Shown one piece after another: positions 22,730 to 31,401 of a DNA stretch of 64,000 nt. Source of the stretch: Aedoeadaptatus coli. Its GTDB lineage: Bacteria > Bacillota > Clostridia > Tissierellales > Peptoniphilaceae. The notes below the pieces were generated by a model. The model was given only the letters and a program-made list of their open reading frames with translations, made no database searches and was not told the origin of the DNA. The DNA lies in assembly GCF_900343085.1 (NCBI RefSeq), contig NZ_OPYI01000006.1:62001-126000 (forward strand), read 5' to 3'. Every line of letters starts with the position of its first letter. Position 1 is the stretch's first letter. The position numbers were made by a program, and so were the translations under genes.

Positions 22730-24649
22730 CTAGGCGTCGATGTTTTCGACGTAAATTGCATTTTCTTCGATAAATTCCCGCCGCGGCGCCACTTCCTGGC
22801 CCATAAGCATGGAAAATACTTCGTCGGCCATTTGGGCGTCGTCTACGCTCACGCGAAGGAGCACCCGGTGTTCCGGATTCATGGTGGTTTCCCAGAGCTC
22901 TTCCGCGTTCATTTCACCGAGACCTTTGTAGCGACCGATTTTTAAATTCTTGTCCCGGCCCAGGCGATTCATGGCCTCTTGCAGCTCTTCTTCGTTGTAG
23001 CAGTATTCCAGCACCTTCGATCCCCGCTTAATGCCGTAAAGGGGCGGCTTAGCCACAAAGACGTGTCCCGCTTCGATCAGCTCGGGCAGGTGGCGGAAAA
23101 GGAAGGTCAAGAGCAGGGTTTGAATGTGGGCGCCGTCCACGTCCGCATCGGTCATAATGATGATTTTTCCGTAGCGGAGTTTTTCGATGTCGAATTCCGT
23201 GTCGATGCCCGTGCCGAAGGCGGTGATCATGGCGCGAATTTCGTTGGAGTTTAAAATCTTGTCCATGCGCGCCTTTTCCACGTTCATGATCTTTCCGCGA
23301 AGGGGCAAAATGGCCTGATAGCTGCTGTCCCGCCCGCCCTTGGCACTGCCGCCGGCGGAGTCCCCTTCCACCAAAAAGATCTCGGTCTTTTCGTTGTCGT
23401 TTAACTGGCAGTCCACGAGCTTGCCGGGAAGGGGCGTGTTGTCCAAAATAGAACGCTTTCGCGTCAAATCCCGCGCCTTTCTCGCCGCTTCTCTGGCTCG
23501 GCGGGCAGAAAGGGCCTTCGTTAATATAATCTTTCCGATTTTCGGATTTTCTTCCAAAAAGGCGGCTAAGTAGTTGTTCAACACCCGCTCTACAATGGCC
23601 TTGGTCTCGGAATTGCCGAGCTTGGCCTTGGTTTGGCCTTCGAATTGGGGATCGGGAATCTTCACGCTGATGACGGCGCTGATCCCTTCCCGCACGTCGT
23701 CGCCGGAGAGGTTTTCTTCCTTCTCTTTAATGTAGTTGTATTTTCTGCCGTACTCGTTAATGCTCTTGGTCAGAGCGCTCCGAAAGCCCGATAAGTGGGT
23801 GCCCCCTTCTTCCGTGTTGATATTGTTGGCGAAGGATAAGACCGTCTCCCGGTAGCTGTCTGTGTACTGAATCGAGATTTCCACATTGGTGTCTGAATCC
23901 GTTTCGTCCACGTAGAGAATTTTGTCGTGAATGGGCTTTTTGTTTCGGTTAATGTATTCCACATAGCTTTTTATGCCGCCGACGTAGTGGTAGATTTCCT
24001 TAAATTCTTCTTCGTCTCGGTGGTCGATAAATTCGATGTAGGCGCCCTTGTTTAAAAAGGCCATTTCCCGGAAGCGACGGGCCAATACCTCCCGGCTGAA
24101 TTCCACGGTTTCCTTAAATATGTCTTCGTCCGGCCAGAAAGTAATGGTAGTGCCCGTGTCCTTTACCCCTTCTTCTACGACGGTAAGTTCCGTTTGGGGA
24201 ATACCCCTGGAAAAGACCTGTTCGTAGGCTTTTCCCTGCCGCCGCACGTGGGCGATGAGTTTTTTCGACAGGGCGTTGACCACACTGACGCCGACGCCGT
24301 GAAGGCCGCCGGAGACTTTGTAGGCATTGCTGTCGAATTTTCCCCCGGCGTGGAGAATGGTAAGGACGGTTTCTACGGTGGATTTTTTCGTTTGGGGATG
24401 AATGTCCACGGGGATGCCGCTGCCGTTGTCGCGCACGGAAACAGAGCCGTCTTTGTTCAGTTCCACAATGACCTGATCGCAGCGGCCGGCTAAAATTTCG
24501 TCGATGGAATTATCCACCACTTCGTAGACCAAGTGGTGCAAGCCTTTGGGGCCCGTGGAGCCGATGTACATGCCCGGGCGTTTACGAACCGGCTCGAGGC
24601 CCGTTAATACCTGTATGTTTCCGGCATTGTATTCATTTTCCCTTACCAT
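22730..24649 (-). CDS. gyrB: DNA gyrase subunit B
   Basis: A 639-residue protein. The GHKL ATPase is visible as EVVDNSIDEILAG, DNGSGIPVDIH and GGLHGVGVSVVNALS; the TOPRIM/quinolone part as EGDSAGGSAKGGRD and DADVDGAHI. It supplies ATP hydrolysis and metal binding to gyrase. ATG at 24649 sits behind GGAGGATTT and overlaps the end of recF by 7 nt. Confidence 0.98.
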   Translation of the reverse strand: MVRENEYNAGNIQVLTGLEPVRKRPGMYIGSTGPKGLHHLVYEVVDNSIDEILAGRCDQVIVELNKDGSVSVRDNGSGIPVDIHPQTKKSTVETVLTILHAGGKFDSNAYKVSGGLHGVGVSVVNALSKKLIAHVRRQGKAYEQVFSRGIPQTELTVVEEGVKDTGTTITFWPDEDIFKETVEFSREVLARRFREMAFLNKGAYIEFIDHRDEEEFKEIYHYVGGIKSYVEYINRNKKPIHDKILYVDETDSDTNVEISIQYTDSYRETVLSFANNINTEEGGTHLSGFRSALTKSINEYGRKYNYIKEKEENLSGDDVREGISAVISVKIPDPQFEGQTKAKLGNSETKAIVERVLNNYLAAFLEENPKIGKIILTKALSARRAREAARKARDLTRKRSILDNTPLPGKLVDCQLNDNEKTEIFLVEGDSAGGSAKGGRDSSYQAILPLRGKIMNVEKARMDKILNSNEIRAMITAFGTGIDTEFDIEKLRYGKIIIMTDADVDGAHIQTLLLTFLFRHLPELIEAGHVFVAKPPLYGIKRGSKVLEYCYNEEELQEAMNRLGRDKNLKIGRYKGLGEMNAEELWETTMNPEHRVLLRVSVDDAQMADEVFSMLMGQEVAPRREFIEENAIYVENIDA

Positions 24650-25743
24650 AAATCCTCCTCGCGCAGATCGTCTGCGCTCTTTTTTAATTCGATTAAATCA
24701 ATGGCTTCCGCCGCCTCTTCCAAGGCCTCCATAGGCTCCGCCGCCGTAATAAAGCATTGGCCCTTAATCATGGAAAGCAGCATCCGCCGCCGCTTCTCGT
24801 CCAGCTCCGACAAGACGTCGTCTAAAAGCACCACCGGGGCTTCGCCCACCTGCTCGCCGATGCGGTCGATTTCCATGCACTTCATGGCCAGGACGATGCT
24901 TCGTATCTGGCCCGTAGAGGCGAATTTCTTCGCTTCCTCGCCGTTTAAGAGAAAAGACAAATCGTCCAAATGGGGGCCGATGGACGTCCGCCCCCGCTCC
25001 CGATCCGTTTCGCGTCTCTGTTTCAGGCTTTCGTAAAAGGCAGTCTCCAACTCCCCGTCCAATACCACGGGAAAAGACGCCTTGTAGCGCAGCTCCAGGC
25101 CCTCGCCCTCGCCTGCGATGGCTTCGTAATAGGTCGAAACGGAGGCGGCCATGCGCTTTAAAAATTTCAGCCGCTCCCTTAAAATCACCGCCGCATAATT
25201 TGCCAAACTTCGGTCGTAGACGTCTAAAAGATCCATATCCCGAAGCTTTCTGAGTACGACGTTTCGCTGATAGAGTACGTGGTAGTAGGACGTGTAGGCA
25301 TCGTCGTAGGCGGAAGAGAGCATGCGGAGCATGTCGTCGATAAATGCCCGGCGCCTCGAGGGAGACCCTTGCACCATTTGCAGGTGCCCGGGCTCGAAGA
25401 GCACCACGCCCATGCCCCGACCGTAGGCCGAGGTGTTTTTTACGGGATTGTGATCCCTGAGAAAGCGGCGCTTGTCTTTTTTTACGGTGATCTCCATGTC
25501 CCTGGCGAAGTCATCCATGACCACGGTGGCCGCCACAAAGGCGCTCTCCTCGCCGAAGGCGATCACTTCTTTTAACGAAGCGGTTTTAAAACTGCGCCCC
25601 GTCATGGCTAAGTAAATGGCCTCTAAAAAATTCGTCTTACCCGTGCCGTTGGGCCCGATGATGCGGTACATTTTCGGTTCCAAATCCACAAAAAGGCGGC
25701 GATGGTTTCGAAACGAGACCATGTTTAATTCAGATACAAACAC
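24643..25743 (-). CDS. recF: DNA replication and repair protein RecF
   Basis: A 366-residue SMC-like ATPase. Walker A is GPNGTGKTNFLEA near residue 32, and Walker B with D-loop is VVLLDDVLSELD near the C-terminus. RecF loads RecA at single-strand gaps with RecO and RecR. The start is a GTG at 25743 behind GGGAGGACGAT. It overlaps gyrB and follows the S4 gene after 57 nt. Confidence 0.97.
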   Translation of the reverse strand: MFVSELNMVSFRNHRRLFVDLEPKMYRIIGPNGTGKTNFLEAIYLAMTGRSFKTASLKEVIAFGEESAFVAATVVMDDFARDMEITVKKDKRRFLRDHNPVKNTSAYGRGMGVVLFEPGHLQMVQGSPSRRRAFIDDMLRMLSSAYDDAYTSYYHVLYQRNVVLRKLRDMDLLDVYDRSLANYAAVILRERLKFLKRMAASVSTYYEAIAGEGEGLELRYKASFPVVLDGELETAFYESLKQRRETDRERGRTSIGPHLDDLSFLLNGEEAKKFASTGQIRSIVLAMKCMEIDRIGEQVGEAPVVLLDDVLSELDEKRRRMLLSMIKGQCFITAAEPMEALEEAAEAIDLIELKKSADDLREEDLW

Positions 25744-25800
25744 ATCGTCCTCCCGCCCCGTTGAATTTTCATTCGTTTCCCTTAGTATAGTACAAATGTT

Positions 25801-26022
25801 CTATTCCGACAAATGGGTCTCGTCCTTCTCGATGGTGTCTTTTTCTCCCATAAACTCCACCACATCGCCCGGGTAGAGCTTTCTGCCCCGACGCTGTTCC
25901 ATTTCGCCGTTTACATAGACCAGGCCGTCGGCGACCACCATTTTTGCCATGCCGCCGGAATCCACCCACTGCACGTTTTTTAAAAAGCTGTCGAGCTTAA
26001 TGTAGTCCGTCGTTATTTTCAT
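25801..26022 (-). CDS. S4-domain RNA-binding protein (YaaA-type)
   Basis: A 73-residue protein consisting of one S4-like RNA-binding fold (DSFLKNVQWVDSGGMAKMVV then GLVYVNGE). This small gene lies between dnaN and recF in most Bacillota. The molecular role is uncertain; S4 domains bind structured RNA. Its ATG overlaps the dnaN stop codon (ATGA), so the genes are coupled. Confidence 0.88.
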   Translation of the reverse strand: MKITTDYIKLDSFLKNVQWVDSGGMAKMVVADGLVYVNGEMEQRRGRKLYPGDVVEFMGEKDTIEKDETHLSE

Positions 26023-27116
26023 AGATTGGCCAACCTTACGGGCAAGACGAGATACAGGCTGTCCGTCCCTTCCAAGGGCGTAATAATGCAGGGATTCACC
26101 GCGTCGGTAAAGCCGAGGGAAATGGTCTCCTCGTCCATGACGCGAATTCCTTCCAATAAGTAGCGGGCGTTAAAGGCGATGGTGAGATCATTCCCCGTCT
26201 TTTCGGCGCGAATGGTTTCGTGAACCTTCCCCACTTCGGAATTGGAGAGGATTTCGATTTGATCGTCTTTAATTTCCAGACGCACCAAGCCGTTTCGCTC
26301 CTTGCCCGTCATTAAACTGGCCCGCTCCAAGGCGTCGATTAACTGTTTTCTGTCACAGGTCACTTTCACGTCGTGTTCCGTGCGGATCAGGCTGTTGTAG
26401 CGGAAAAATTCGCCGTTTAAGAGCTTGGTGAAAAATTTCGTCTCGTCGAATTGAATCAAGACGTGGTTGTTTCCGATTTCCAGCGTAAGGGTCTTGGTTT
26501 CGTCGATAAGCTTTGCGATTTCCGACACACCTCTCGCCGGCAAGATTAAATCCCGACGCACGGACTGTTCTCCCCGAATGCGGCTTAAGGCCATGCGGTA
26601 GCCGTCCAGGGCCACGAAGGTAATGCCTTCCGGCTGAACGTCTAGGAGCACGCCGGTTAAGACGATGCGCATGTCGTCGTTGGATGTGGCGAATTGGGTC
26701 TCTTTAAAGGCCTTTAGCAAGGCTTCGCCGGTGACCACGATTTTTTCGTCGCCGCCCAGTTCCGGAAGCTGCGGGTATTCCTCCGGATTTTGGCCCATGA
26801 TTTCAAATTGCGACTGCTCGCAGACCAAGGAAAGCTTTTGGCCTTCGCTTTTTATATGCACCATGGCGTTGGGGAGCTTGCGCACAATGTCTCCGAATAA
26901 AGAGGCATTTAATACGATGCTTCCCGCTTCTTCCACGAAACAGGCGTGGCGGGATTCCATAGAGATTTCCGTGTCCGTAGCTCTAAGGATCAATTGATCT
27001 TCCGTGGCCTCCATATAGATGCCTTCCAATATTTGCATGCTCGTCTTTGCCGAAATGGCCCGGGAGACGGTGGAAACGATGGAAGCCAATGCGGATTTTT
27101 CGATTTGAAATTTCAA
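26019..27116 (-). CDS. dnaN: DNA polymerase III beta sliding clamp
   Basis: A 365-residue three-domain clamp. Recognisable parts are the N-terminal MKFQIEKSALASIVSTVSRA and the C-terminal end ITPLEGTDSLYLVLPVRL, which forms the partner-binding pocket. The dimer rings DNA and tethers polymerase and repair proteins. The start codon is TTG at 27116, placed 7 nt after GAGGAGG. The spacer to dnaA holds the origin unwinding module. Confidence 0.98.
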   Translation of the reverse strand: MKFQIEKSALASIVSTVSRAISAKTSMQILEGIYMEATEDQLILRATDTEISMESRHACFVEEAGSIVLNASLFGDIVRKLPNAMVHIKSEGQKLSLVCEQSQFEIMGQNPEEYPQLPELGGDEKIVVTGEALLKAFKETQFATSNDDMRIVLTGVLLDVQPEGITFVALDGYRMALSRIRGEQSVRRDLILPARGVSEIAKLIDETKTLTLEIGNNHVLIQFDETKFFTKLLNGEFFRYNSLIRTEHDVKVTCDRKQLIDALERASLMTGKERNGLVRLEIKDDQIEILSNSEVGKVHETIRAEKTGNDLTIAFNARYLLEGIRVMDEETISLGFTDAVNPCIITPLEGTDSLYLVLPVRLANL

Positions 27117-27130
27117 ATGCTTTCCTCCTC

Positions 27131-27266
27131 AACTATTAGATTAGTACTTCGTATTCGTAGTAGGGGCTGTGAATTTGTGGATAGTCCCCTTTAAAAGGAT
27201 CCGCGTCGTGATCATCCTGTGGATAATTTATGGATATCCCCGTGGATGGTTTCTCTTTTATCCACA
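27131..27266. other. oriC: oriC part 2: DnaA boxes and DnaA-trio-like unwinding module
   Basis: The dnaA-dnaN spacer holds two perfect DnaA boxes (27218-27226 and 27258-27266, TTATCCACA in either direction) and a tandem pair of weaker ones (27168-27176 and 27176-27184). Read on the minus strand the pair CTATCCACAAATTCACA is followed by a GCCCC cluster and then CTACTACGAATACGAAGTAC, a run of TAC/GAA triplets. This is the same order as the Bacillus subtilis basal unwinding element with DnaA-trios. Confidence 0.75.
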
Positions 27267-27272
27267 ATCCGA

Positions 27273-28607
27273 CTAATTGCCCTTAATGGTTTCCTTCAAC
27301 GATTCGATGGTGACGTAGAGATTGGTGTCTTTTTCCATATCGTCTTTTATCTTATCGCAGGCGTGAATCACCGTGGAGTGATCCCTTCCGCCGAATTCCT
27401 GACCGATTTTCGGAAGAGACATATCCGTCAGCTCCCGGGTCAGGAACATGGCGATTTGTCGGGGATAGGCCAAGGGGCGGGAGCGCTTTTTGCTGTCCAT
27501 TTGCTCCACAGTTAATTGATACTTTTCGCAAACCACGTCCTTGATTCGCTCCACCGTAATGGCGACGGGTCGGTTGTTTTCGTAGATATCTTTCAGCACT
27601 GTCGCCGCCGTCTCTTCCGTAATGACGCCGGTGGTGAGTTTGGAATAGGCTGTAACCCGAGACAGGGCCCCTTCCAGTTCACGAATATTGCTCTTTACGT
27701 GGGTGGCGATGTAATTGATCACCTCGTCGGGAACGTCGAAGCCGTCGCTTTCGGCTTTGTTCCTTAATATAGCGATGCGGGTTTCCAGATCCGGCGCCTG
27801 AATGTCCACCACGAGGCCCCAGGCGAAGCGGGAAATAAGCCGCTGCTCCAGTTTTTGAATGTCCTTCGGCGGCTTGTCGCTGGTGAGTACAATTTGCTTG
27901 TCCCGGGCGTGGAGCTCGTTAAAGGTGTGGAAAAACTCGTCCATGGTGGATTCCTTGTCGGCGATAAATTGAATGTCGTCGATTAAAAGCAGGTCTTGGG
28001 ACCGATACTTTCTGCGGAATTCCTCGTTGCGATTGGTTTGAATGGATGCGATAAATTCGTTGGTAAACTGTTCGCTGGTCACGTACAAAATCCGCTTGTT
28101 CGGATCGTTTCGATGCATAAAATGGCCGATGGCGTGCATTAAGTGGGTTTTACCCAAACCGACGCCGCCGTAGATAAACAGGGGATTAGCGTGGGCTTCG
28201 ATGGGATTTTCCGCCACGGCCAAGGAGGCCGCGTGGGCAAATTGATTGGACTGGCCCACGACGAAGGAATCGAAGATGTATTTCGGATTTAAATGAGACA
28301 GGGATTCGGCGGCATTTTCCGCGGGCATGGCCCGGCCCTCCCCGTCGGCAGTGAGGACGAATTGAATGTCCAAATCCCTTCCGCCGACTTCTTTTACGAC
28401 GCGGCGAATGAGGTTTTTGTAATTGTTATTGTTCTTTTTTAAATGATTTAAGACGAATTCACGGCTCACGCCTAAAATCAAGGCGTCGTCGCGAATGGCG
28501 ATGGGTTGAATCGGGCGAAACCAGGTATTGATTTGGGACTCGTAGAGGTTTTCTTCGAGAATCAATTGAAAGGCATCGTCCCACAGGGTTTTAACATCGG
28601 TTGACAT
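27273..28607 (-). CDS. dnaA: Chromosomal replication initiator DnaA
   Basis: About 444 residues from the ATG at 28607, chosen for the GAAGG-like site TTAAGGAGCGACCGTCT; a more distal frame extension to 28646 has no ribosome site. Walker A is YGGVGLGKTHLM, Walker B LLIDDIQFIADK, and the DNA-binding signature in domain IV is GGRDHSTVIHACDKI. It opens oriC and loads the helicase. DnaA boxes on both sides of the gene allow autoregulation. Confidence 0.98.
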   Translation of the reverse strand: MSTDVKTLWDDAFQLILEENLYESQINTWFRPIQPIAIRDDALILGVSREFVLNHLKKNNNNYKNLIRRVVKEVGGRDLDIQFVLTADGEGRAMPAENAAESLSHLNPKYIFDSFVVGQSNQFAHAASLAVAENPIEAHANPLFIYGGVGLGKTHLMHAIGHFMHRNDPNKRILYVTSEQFTNEFIASIQTNRNEEFRRKYRSQDLLLIDDIQFIADKESTMDEFFHTFNELHARDKQIVLTSDKPPKDIQKLEQRLISRFAWGLVVDIQAPDLETRIAILRNKAESDGFDVPDEVINYIATHVKSNIRELEGALSRVTAYSKLTTGVITEETAATVLKDIYENNRPVAITVERIKDVVCEKYQLTVEQMDSKKRSRPLAYPRQIAMFLTRELTDMSLPKIGQEFGGRDHSTVIHACDKIKDDMEKDTNLYVTIESLKETIKGN

Positions 28608-28659
28608 AGACGGTCGCTCCTTAAAGCTATGTATTAACATATTCACATGTGGAAAAATT

Positions 28660-28904
28660 CCCTATGGATGAAAAAATCCACAAGATTGTGGATTGTGGGG
28701 ATAAACTGTTTATGAACAATGACTCGGAATTCATTTGTTTATAAACCGGGACTGTTTATTCGTATTTTACGGGAAATTTCGTGAAAAGAAGATACTTATC
28801 AACAAGTTATACACAGAGTGTGAATAACTACAATGTATCGACAGGCGATCTTTTTATTCACAGGCTCGAAATAATTATACACAAATACAAAAAAGTTATC
28901 AACA
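28660..28904. other. oriC: oriC part 1: DnaA-box cluster upstream of dnaA
   Basis: The 477-nt dnaA-rpmH spacer has no gene. It carries at least six near-consensus DnaA boxes: 28796-28804 (TTATCAACA), 28807-28815 and 28875-28883 (TTATACACA), 28819-28827 and 28854-28862 (TTATTCACA in either direction) and 28896-28904 (TTATCAACA). A TGTGGATTG at 28687-28695 is weaker. The stretch is clearly more AT-rich than its surroundings. Transcription diverges here, and gene orientation switches, marking the replication origin. Confidence 0.85.
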
Positions 28905-28988
28905 TGCCCGGCGCCTCCACGGGCCTTTAAAAATCCGTCCTTCAGCGATTTTTTTTGCGGGCGAAGAGAGGAAATTCCTCTATATTCA

Positions 28989-29017
28989 TTGACTTCAAGG
29001 GGATGAGTCCCTATAAT
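28989..29017 (+). promoter_or_regulatory. Sigma-A promoter of the rpmH operon
   Basis: TTGACT (28989-28994), 17-nt spacer, TATAAT (29012-29017). It is the closest match to consensus in the window and lies 67 nt before rpmH. Confidence 0.88.
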
Positions 29018-29084
29018 ATATAGAGTGTATTTAAAAAAATAGGTCCATTGGGCATTTTTTTATCCCGACAGAGGAGGTGTAATC

Positions 29085-29219
29085 ATGAAAAGAACGTACC
29101 AACCGAAACGCAAACAAAGAAAAAGAGAACACGGTTTTCGTGCGCGCATGAGAACGCGCGGCGGTCGTAAGGTTTTGCGCGCCCGCAGAGCTAAGGGAAG
29201 AAAAAGACTTTCCGCATAA
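29085..29219 (+). CDS. rpmH: 50S ribosomal protein L34
   Basis: A 44-residue, very basic protein beginning [18 protein letters not shown] and ending in GRKRLSA, the invariant L34 pattern. ATG at 29085 follows GAGGAGGTGTAATC. First gene of the operon rpmH-rnpA-yidD-yidC-jag, 3 nt before rnpA. Confidence 0.98.
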   Translation: MKRTYQPKRKQRKREHGFRARMRTRGGRKVLRARRAKGRKRLSA

Positions 29220-29222
29220 TCC

Positions 29223-29573
29223 ATGGAAAAAAAGTACTTTCTGACGAAAGACGGGGATTTTAAAAAAGTATATAGGAAGAGAAAAACGTTCGGTAACAGA
29301 AATTTTACTCTTTACGTCAAGCGAAACGGCCTGGCCCATTCCAGGATGGGTTTTTCCATCAACAAGAAGGTGGGCAAGGCCGTTGTTCGCAATAAAATAA
29401 AAAGACGGCTGAAAGCCCTTTATCAGGAAGCGTATCCGCGCCTCACGCCGGGCTACGACTACGTCATCGTCGTCAAAAATAATGTGGCGGATTTAGATTT
29501 TAAAACCATAAAATCCGCCTTTTACCATCTGTTTCGCGTATCGAAGTTTCTAAAGGGGGGCAAAAAGTCATGA
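29223..29573 (+). CDS. rnpA: Ribonuclease P protein component
   Basis: A 116-residue basic protein. The family RNR region is visible as KKVGKAVVRNKIKRRLKALY near residues 50-70. It binds the catalytic RNA and helps cleave tRNA 5' leaders. It overlaps yidD by 4 nt and follows rpmH immediately; no clear ribosome site of its own, so it probably depends on coupling. Confidence 0.96.
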   Translation: MEKKYFLTKDGDFKKVYRKRKTFGNRNFTLYVKRNGLAHSRMGFSINKKVGKAVVRNKIKRRLKALYQEAYPRLTPGYDYVIVVKNNVADLDFKTIKSAFYHLFRVSKFLKGGKKS

Positions 29574-29785
29574 GGACTTTGGCCTTGGGACTGATTCGTT
29601 TTTACCAAAAAGTGATTTCTCCTTATGTATTGCCCGGGGCGCACTGTCGCTTTTATCCGACGTGCAGCCAATACGGCTACGAAGCTTTTTCAACATACCC
29701 GTTCTTTAAGGCGCTTTATTTAACTGTAAGGCGCGTTTTACGCTGTCACCCTTTTCATAAGGGCGGCTATGATCCACTTCCATAG
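29570..29785 (+). CDS. yidD: Membrane protein insertion efficiency factor YidD
   Basis: A 71-residue protein with the family pattern FYQKVISPYVLPGAHCRFYP, then TCSQYGYEAF and the final CHPFHKGGYDP. It aids YidC-dependent insertion of membrane proteins at the inner face of the membrane. The ATG overlaps the rnpA stop. Confidence 0.95.
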   Translation: MRTLALGLIRFYQKVISPYVLPGAHCRFYPTCSQYGYEAFSTYPFFKALYLTVRRVLRCHPFHKGGYDPLP

Positions 29786-29802
29786 ATTAGGAGGAAGTTC
29801 AC

Positions 29803-30522
29803 TTGATTAACGCTTTAGCGAGTTTCTTCGGCACCCTTCTCCACGCCATTTACAGTTTCTTGGCGGGAATCGGGTCGGAACCGAAGATGATTTCCTTTTA
29901 TGCGATTTCCATCATTATCACGACCCTGCTTTTCCGTTTGGCCCTTTTGCCTTTAAATTTATTCCAAACGAAAAACCAGCTGAAGATGGCGAAATTGCAG
30001 CCGGAAATGAAAAAAATTCAAAAAAAATACGAAAAAGACCCGCAACTCTTGGCGCAAAAACAGTCTCAGCTCTACAAGGAAGCGCAATTTAATCCTTTAA
30101 GCGGCTGTCTGCCCATGCTGGTTCAATTCCCCGTTCTCCTGGCCTTTTATCGGATCTTTATGTTCCCGACGAAATTTGCCTTTACGAATCCGGAATTTTA
30201 CGCGTCCATACAGAAAAATTTCTTTTTTATACAAAACCTCGATAAGGTGGACCCCACGGGGATGATTTTCCCCGTTATCGCAGCCTTTTTCACCTGGCTG
30301 TCCACCTACATCGTGCAAAAGAGCAACAAGGCGCCGTCCACGGAGCAATCGGAGCAAATGATGCGCACCATGTCCATGATGATGCCCATTATGATCTTCG
30401 TTTTCGCGAGAAAGATGGCGGCGGGTTTGGTCTTGTACTGGATCGTCGGTAGTATCTACACGATTTTCCAACAATATGTGAGCAACAAAATTATCGAAAA
30501 AGAAAAAGAAGCGGAGGCATAG
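29803..30522 (+). CDS. yidC: Membrane protein insertase YidC/Oxa1
   Basis: A 239-residue protein with five membrane segments, the compact Gram-positive Oxa1 form. The Gly-rich N-terminal helix, the hydrophilic Arg-bearing segment (LLFRLALLPLN) and the cytoplasmic helical hairpin (KMAKLQPEMKKIQKKYEKDP) are typical. No lipobox Cys is present at the N-terminus, unlike Bacillus SpoIIIJ. The start is a TTG at 29803 behind AGGAGGAAGTTCAC. Confidence 0.95.
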   Translation: MINALASFFGTLLHAIYSFLAGIGSEPKMISFYAISIIITTLLFRLALLPLNLFQTKNQLKMAKLQPEMKKIQKKYEKDPQLLAQKQSQLYKEAQFNPLSGCLPMLVQFPVLLAFYRIFMFPTKFAFTNPEFYASIQKNFFFIQNLDKVDPTGMIFPVIAAFFTWLSTYIVQKSNKAPSTEQSEQMMRTMSMMMPIMIFVFARKMAAGLVLYWIVGSIYTIFQQYVSNKIIEKEKEAEA

Positions 30523-30523
30523 C

Positions 30524-31363
30524 ATGAATTTCTCCATTCAATCGGCAAAAACCATCGACGAGGCCGTGGAAAAGGCCCTCCTCGAGTTGAAAGCCACCCG
30601 CGATGAGGTGGAAATCGAAGTAATTGAAGAGCCCTCCGGCGGCTTTTTGGGGCTGATTGGGGGCAAGGATGCTATTGTCAAGGTGAAGAAAAAAATGGAC
30701 CACAAGGACATTGTGGAATCTATTTTAAAGGACGAAGAAATCCAAACCGTGCGCACGGTTTTGGACGAAAAAGCCCAACAAGAAGCGCAAGAAGCGACGG
30801 AGGATGAGGAAGCGGACGAGGTTTCCGTAGAATCCGAAGAAGAGGAAGAAGCCGAATCGACGCCGGAGGAACCGGCTTTCGAGCGCTTAAACGACGAGGA
30901 AATGGAAGCCATGATTCGCGACTACATCGACCGAATTATGGGAGCCATGGATTTGGCCTATACCCTGTCCGTGGATTTCAATGAAAATGAAATCGACGTG
31001 TCCATCGACGGCAAGAAAGAGGAAACGGGCATTGTCATCGGCAAGCACGGATCCACTTTAAACGGCATTCAAATCGTGCTTTCCGCCATGGTGAACCAAC
31101 GGAGCGATGAATTTCGCCGGGTCATCGTGGACTGCAGCGGCTACCGCAAGAAGCGGGAGCAGGTGCTGAAGCGCATCGCCGGCAAGACGGCGAACAAAGT
31201 ATTAAAGACGAATAAATCCATTAAATTGGAGCCGATGAATGCACAGGAAAGGCGAATTATTCACGCCTGCCTGGCCAATGTCGACGGCATTCGAACGCGG
31301 AGCGAGGGGAAAGATCCTCACAGGCGCGTCGTCATTCATAAGGATACATCCCAGCCTTCATAG
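30524..31363 (+). CDS. jag: RNA-binding protein Jag/KhpB (EloR)
   Basis: A 279-residue protein with three parts: an N-terminal Jag_N domain (IDEAVEKALLELKATRDEVE), an acidic linker of about 45 residues, then a KH domain (VIGKHGSTLNGIQIVLSAMV) and a C-terminal R3H domain (RRIIHACLANVDGIRTRSEG). In streptococci and lactococci this protein controls cell elongation with KhpA. The linker is unusually Glu-rich. The end of the gene lies inside the hairpin of the following terminator. Confidence 0.93.
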   Translation: MNFSIQSAKTIDEAVEKALLELKATRDEVEIEVIEEPSGGFLGLIGGKDAIVKVKKKMDHKDIVESILKDEEIQTVRTVLDEKAQQEAQEATEDEEADEVSVESEEEEEAESTPEEPAFERLNDEEMEAMIRDYIDRIMGAMDLAYTLSVDFNENEIDVSIDGKKEETGIVIGKHGSTLNGIQIVLSAMVNQRSDEFRRVIVDCSGYRKKREQVLKRIAGKTANKVLKTNKSIKLEPMNAQERRIIHACLANVDGIRTRSEGKDPHRRVVIHKDTSQPS

Positions 31364-31382
31364 TCTCTATGAAGGCTTTTTT
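31353..31382 (+). terminator. Intrinsic terminator overlapping the jag stop codon
   Basis: AGCCTTCATA pairs with TATGAAGGCT around a five-base loop, followed by TTTTTT. The stem starts ten bases before the end of jag, so the last codons and the stop form its 5' arm. Confidence 0.85.
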
Positions 31383-31401
31383 ATAGGAAAGGTTGACTAC
31401 T

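Noticed and set aside
28608-29084. Small genes in the dnaA-rpmH spacer
   Set aside because: No frame with a ribosome site; DnaA boxes and a promoter explain the stretch.
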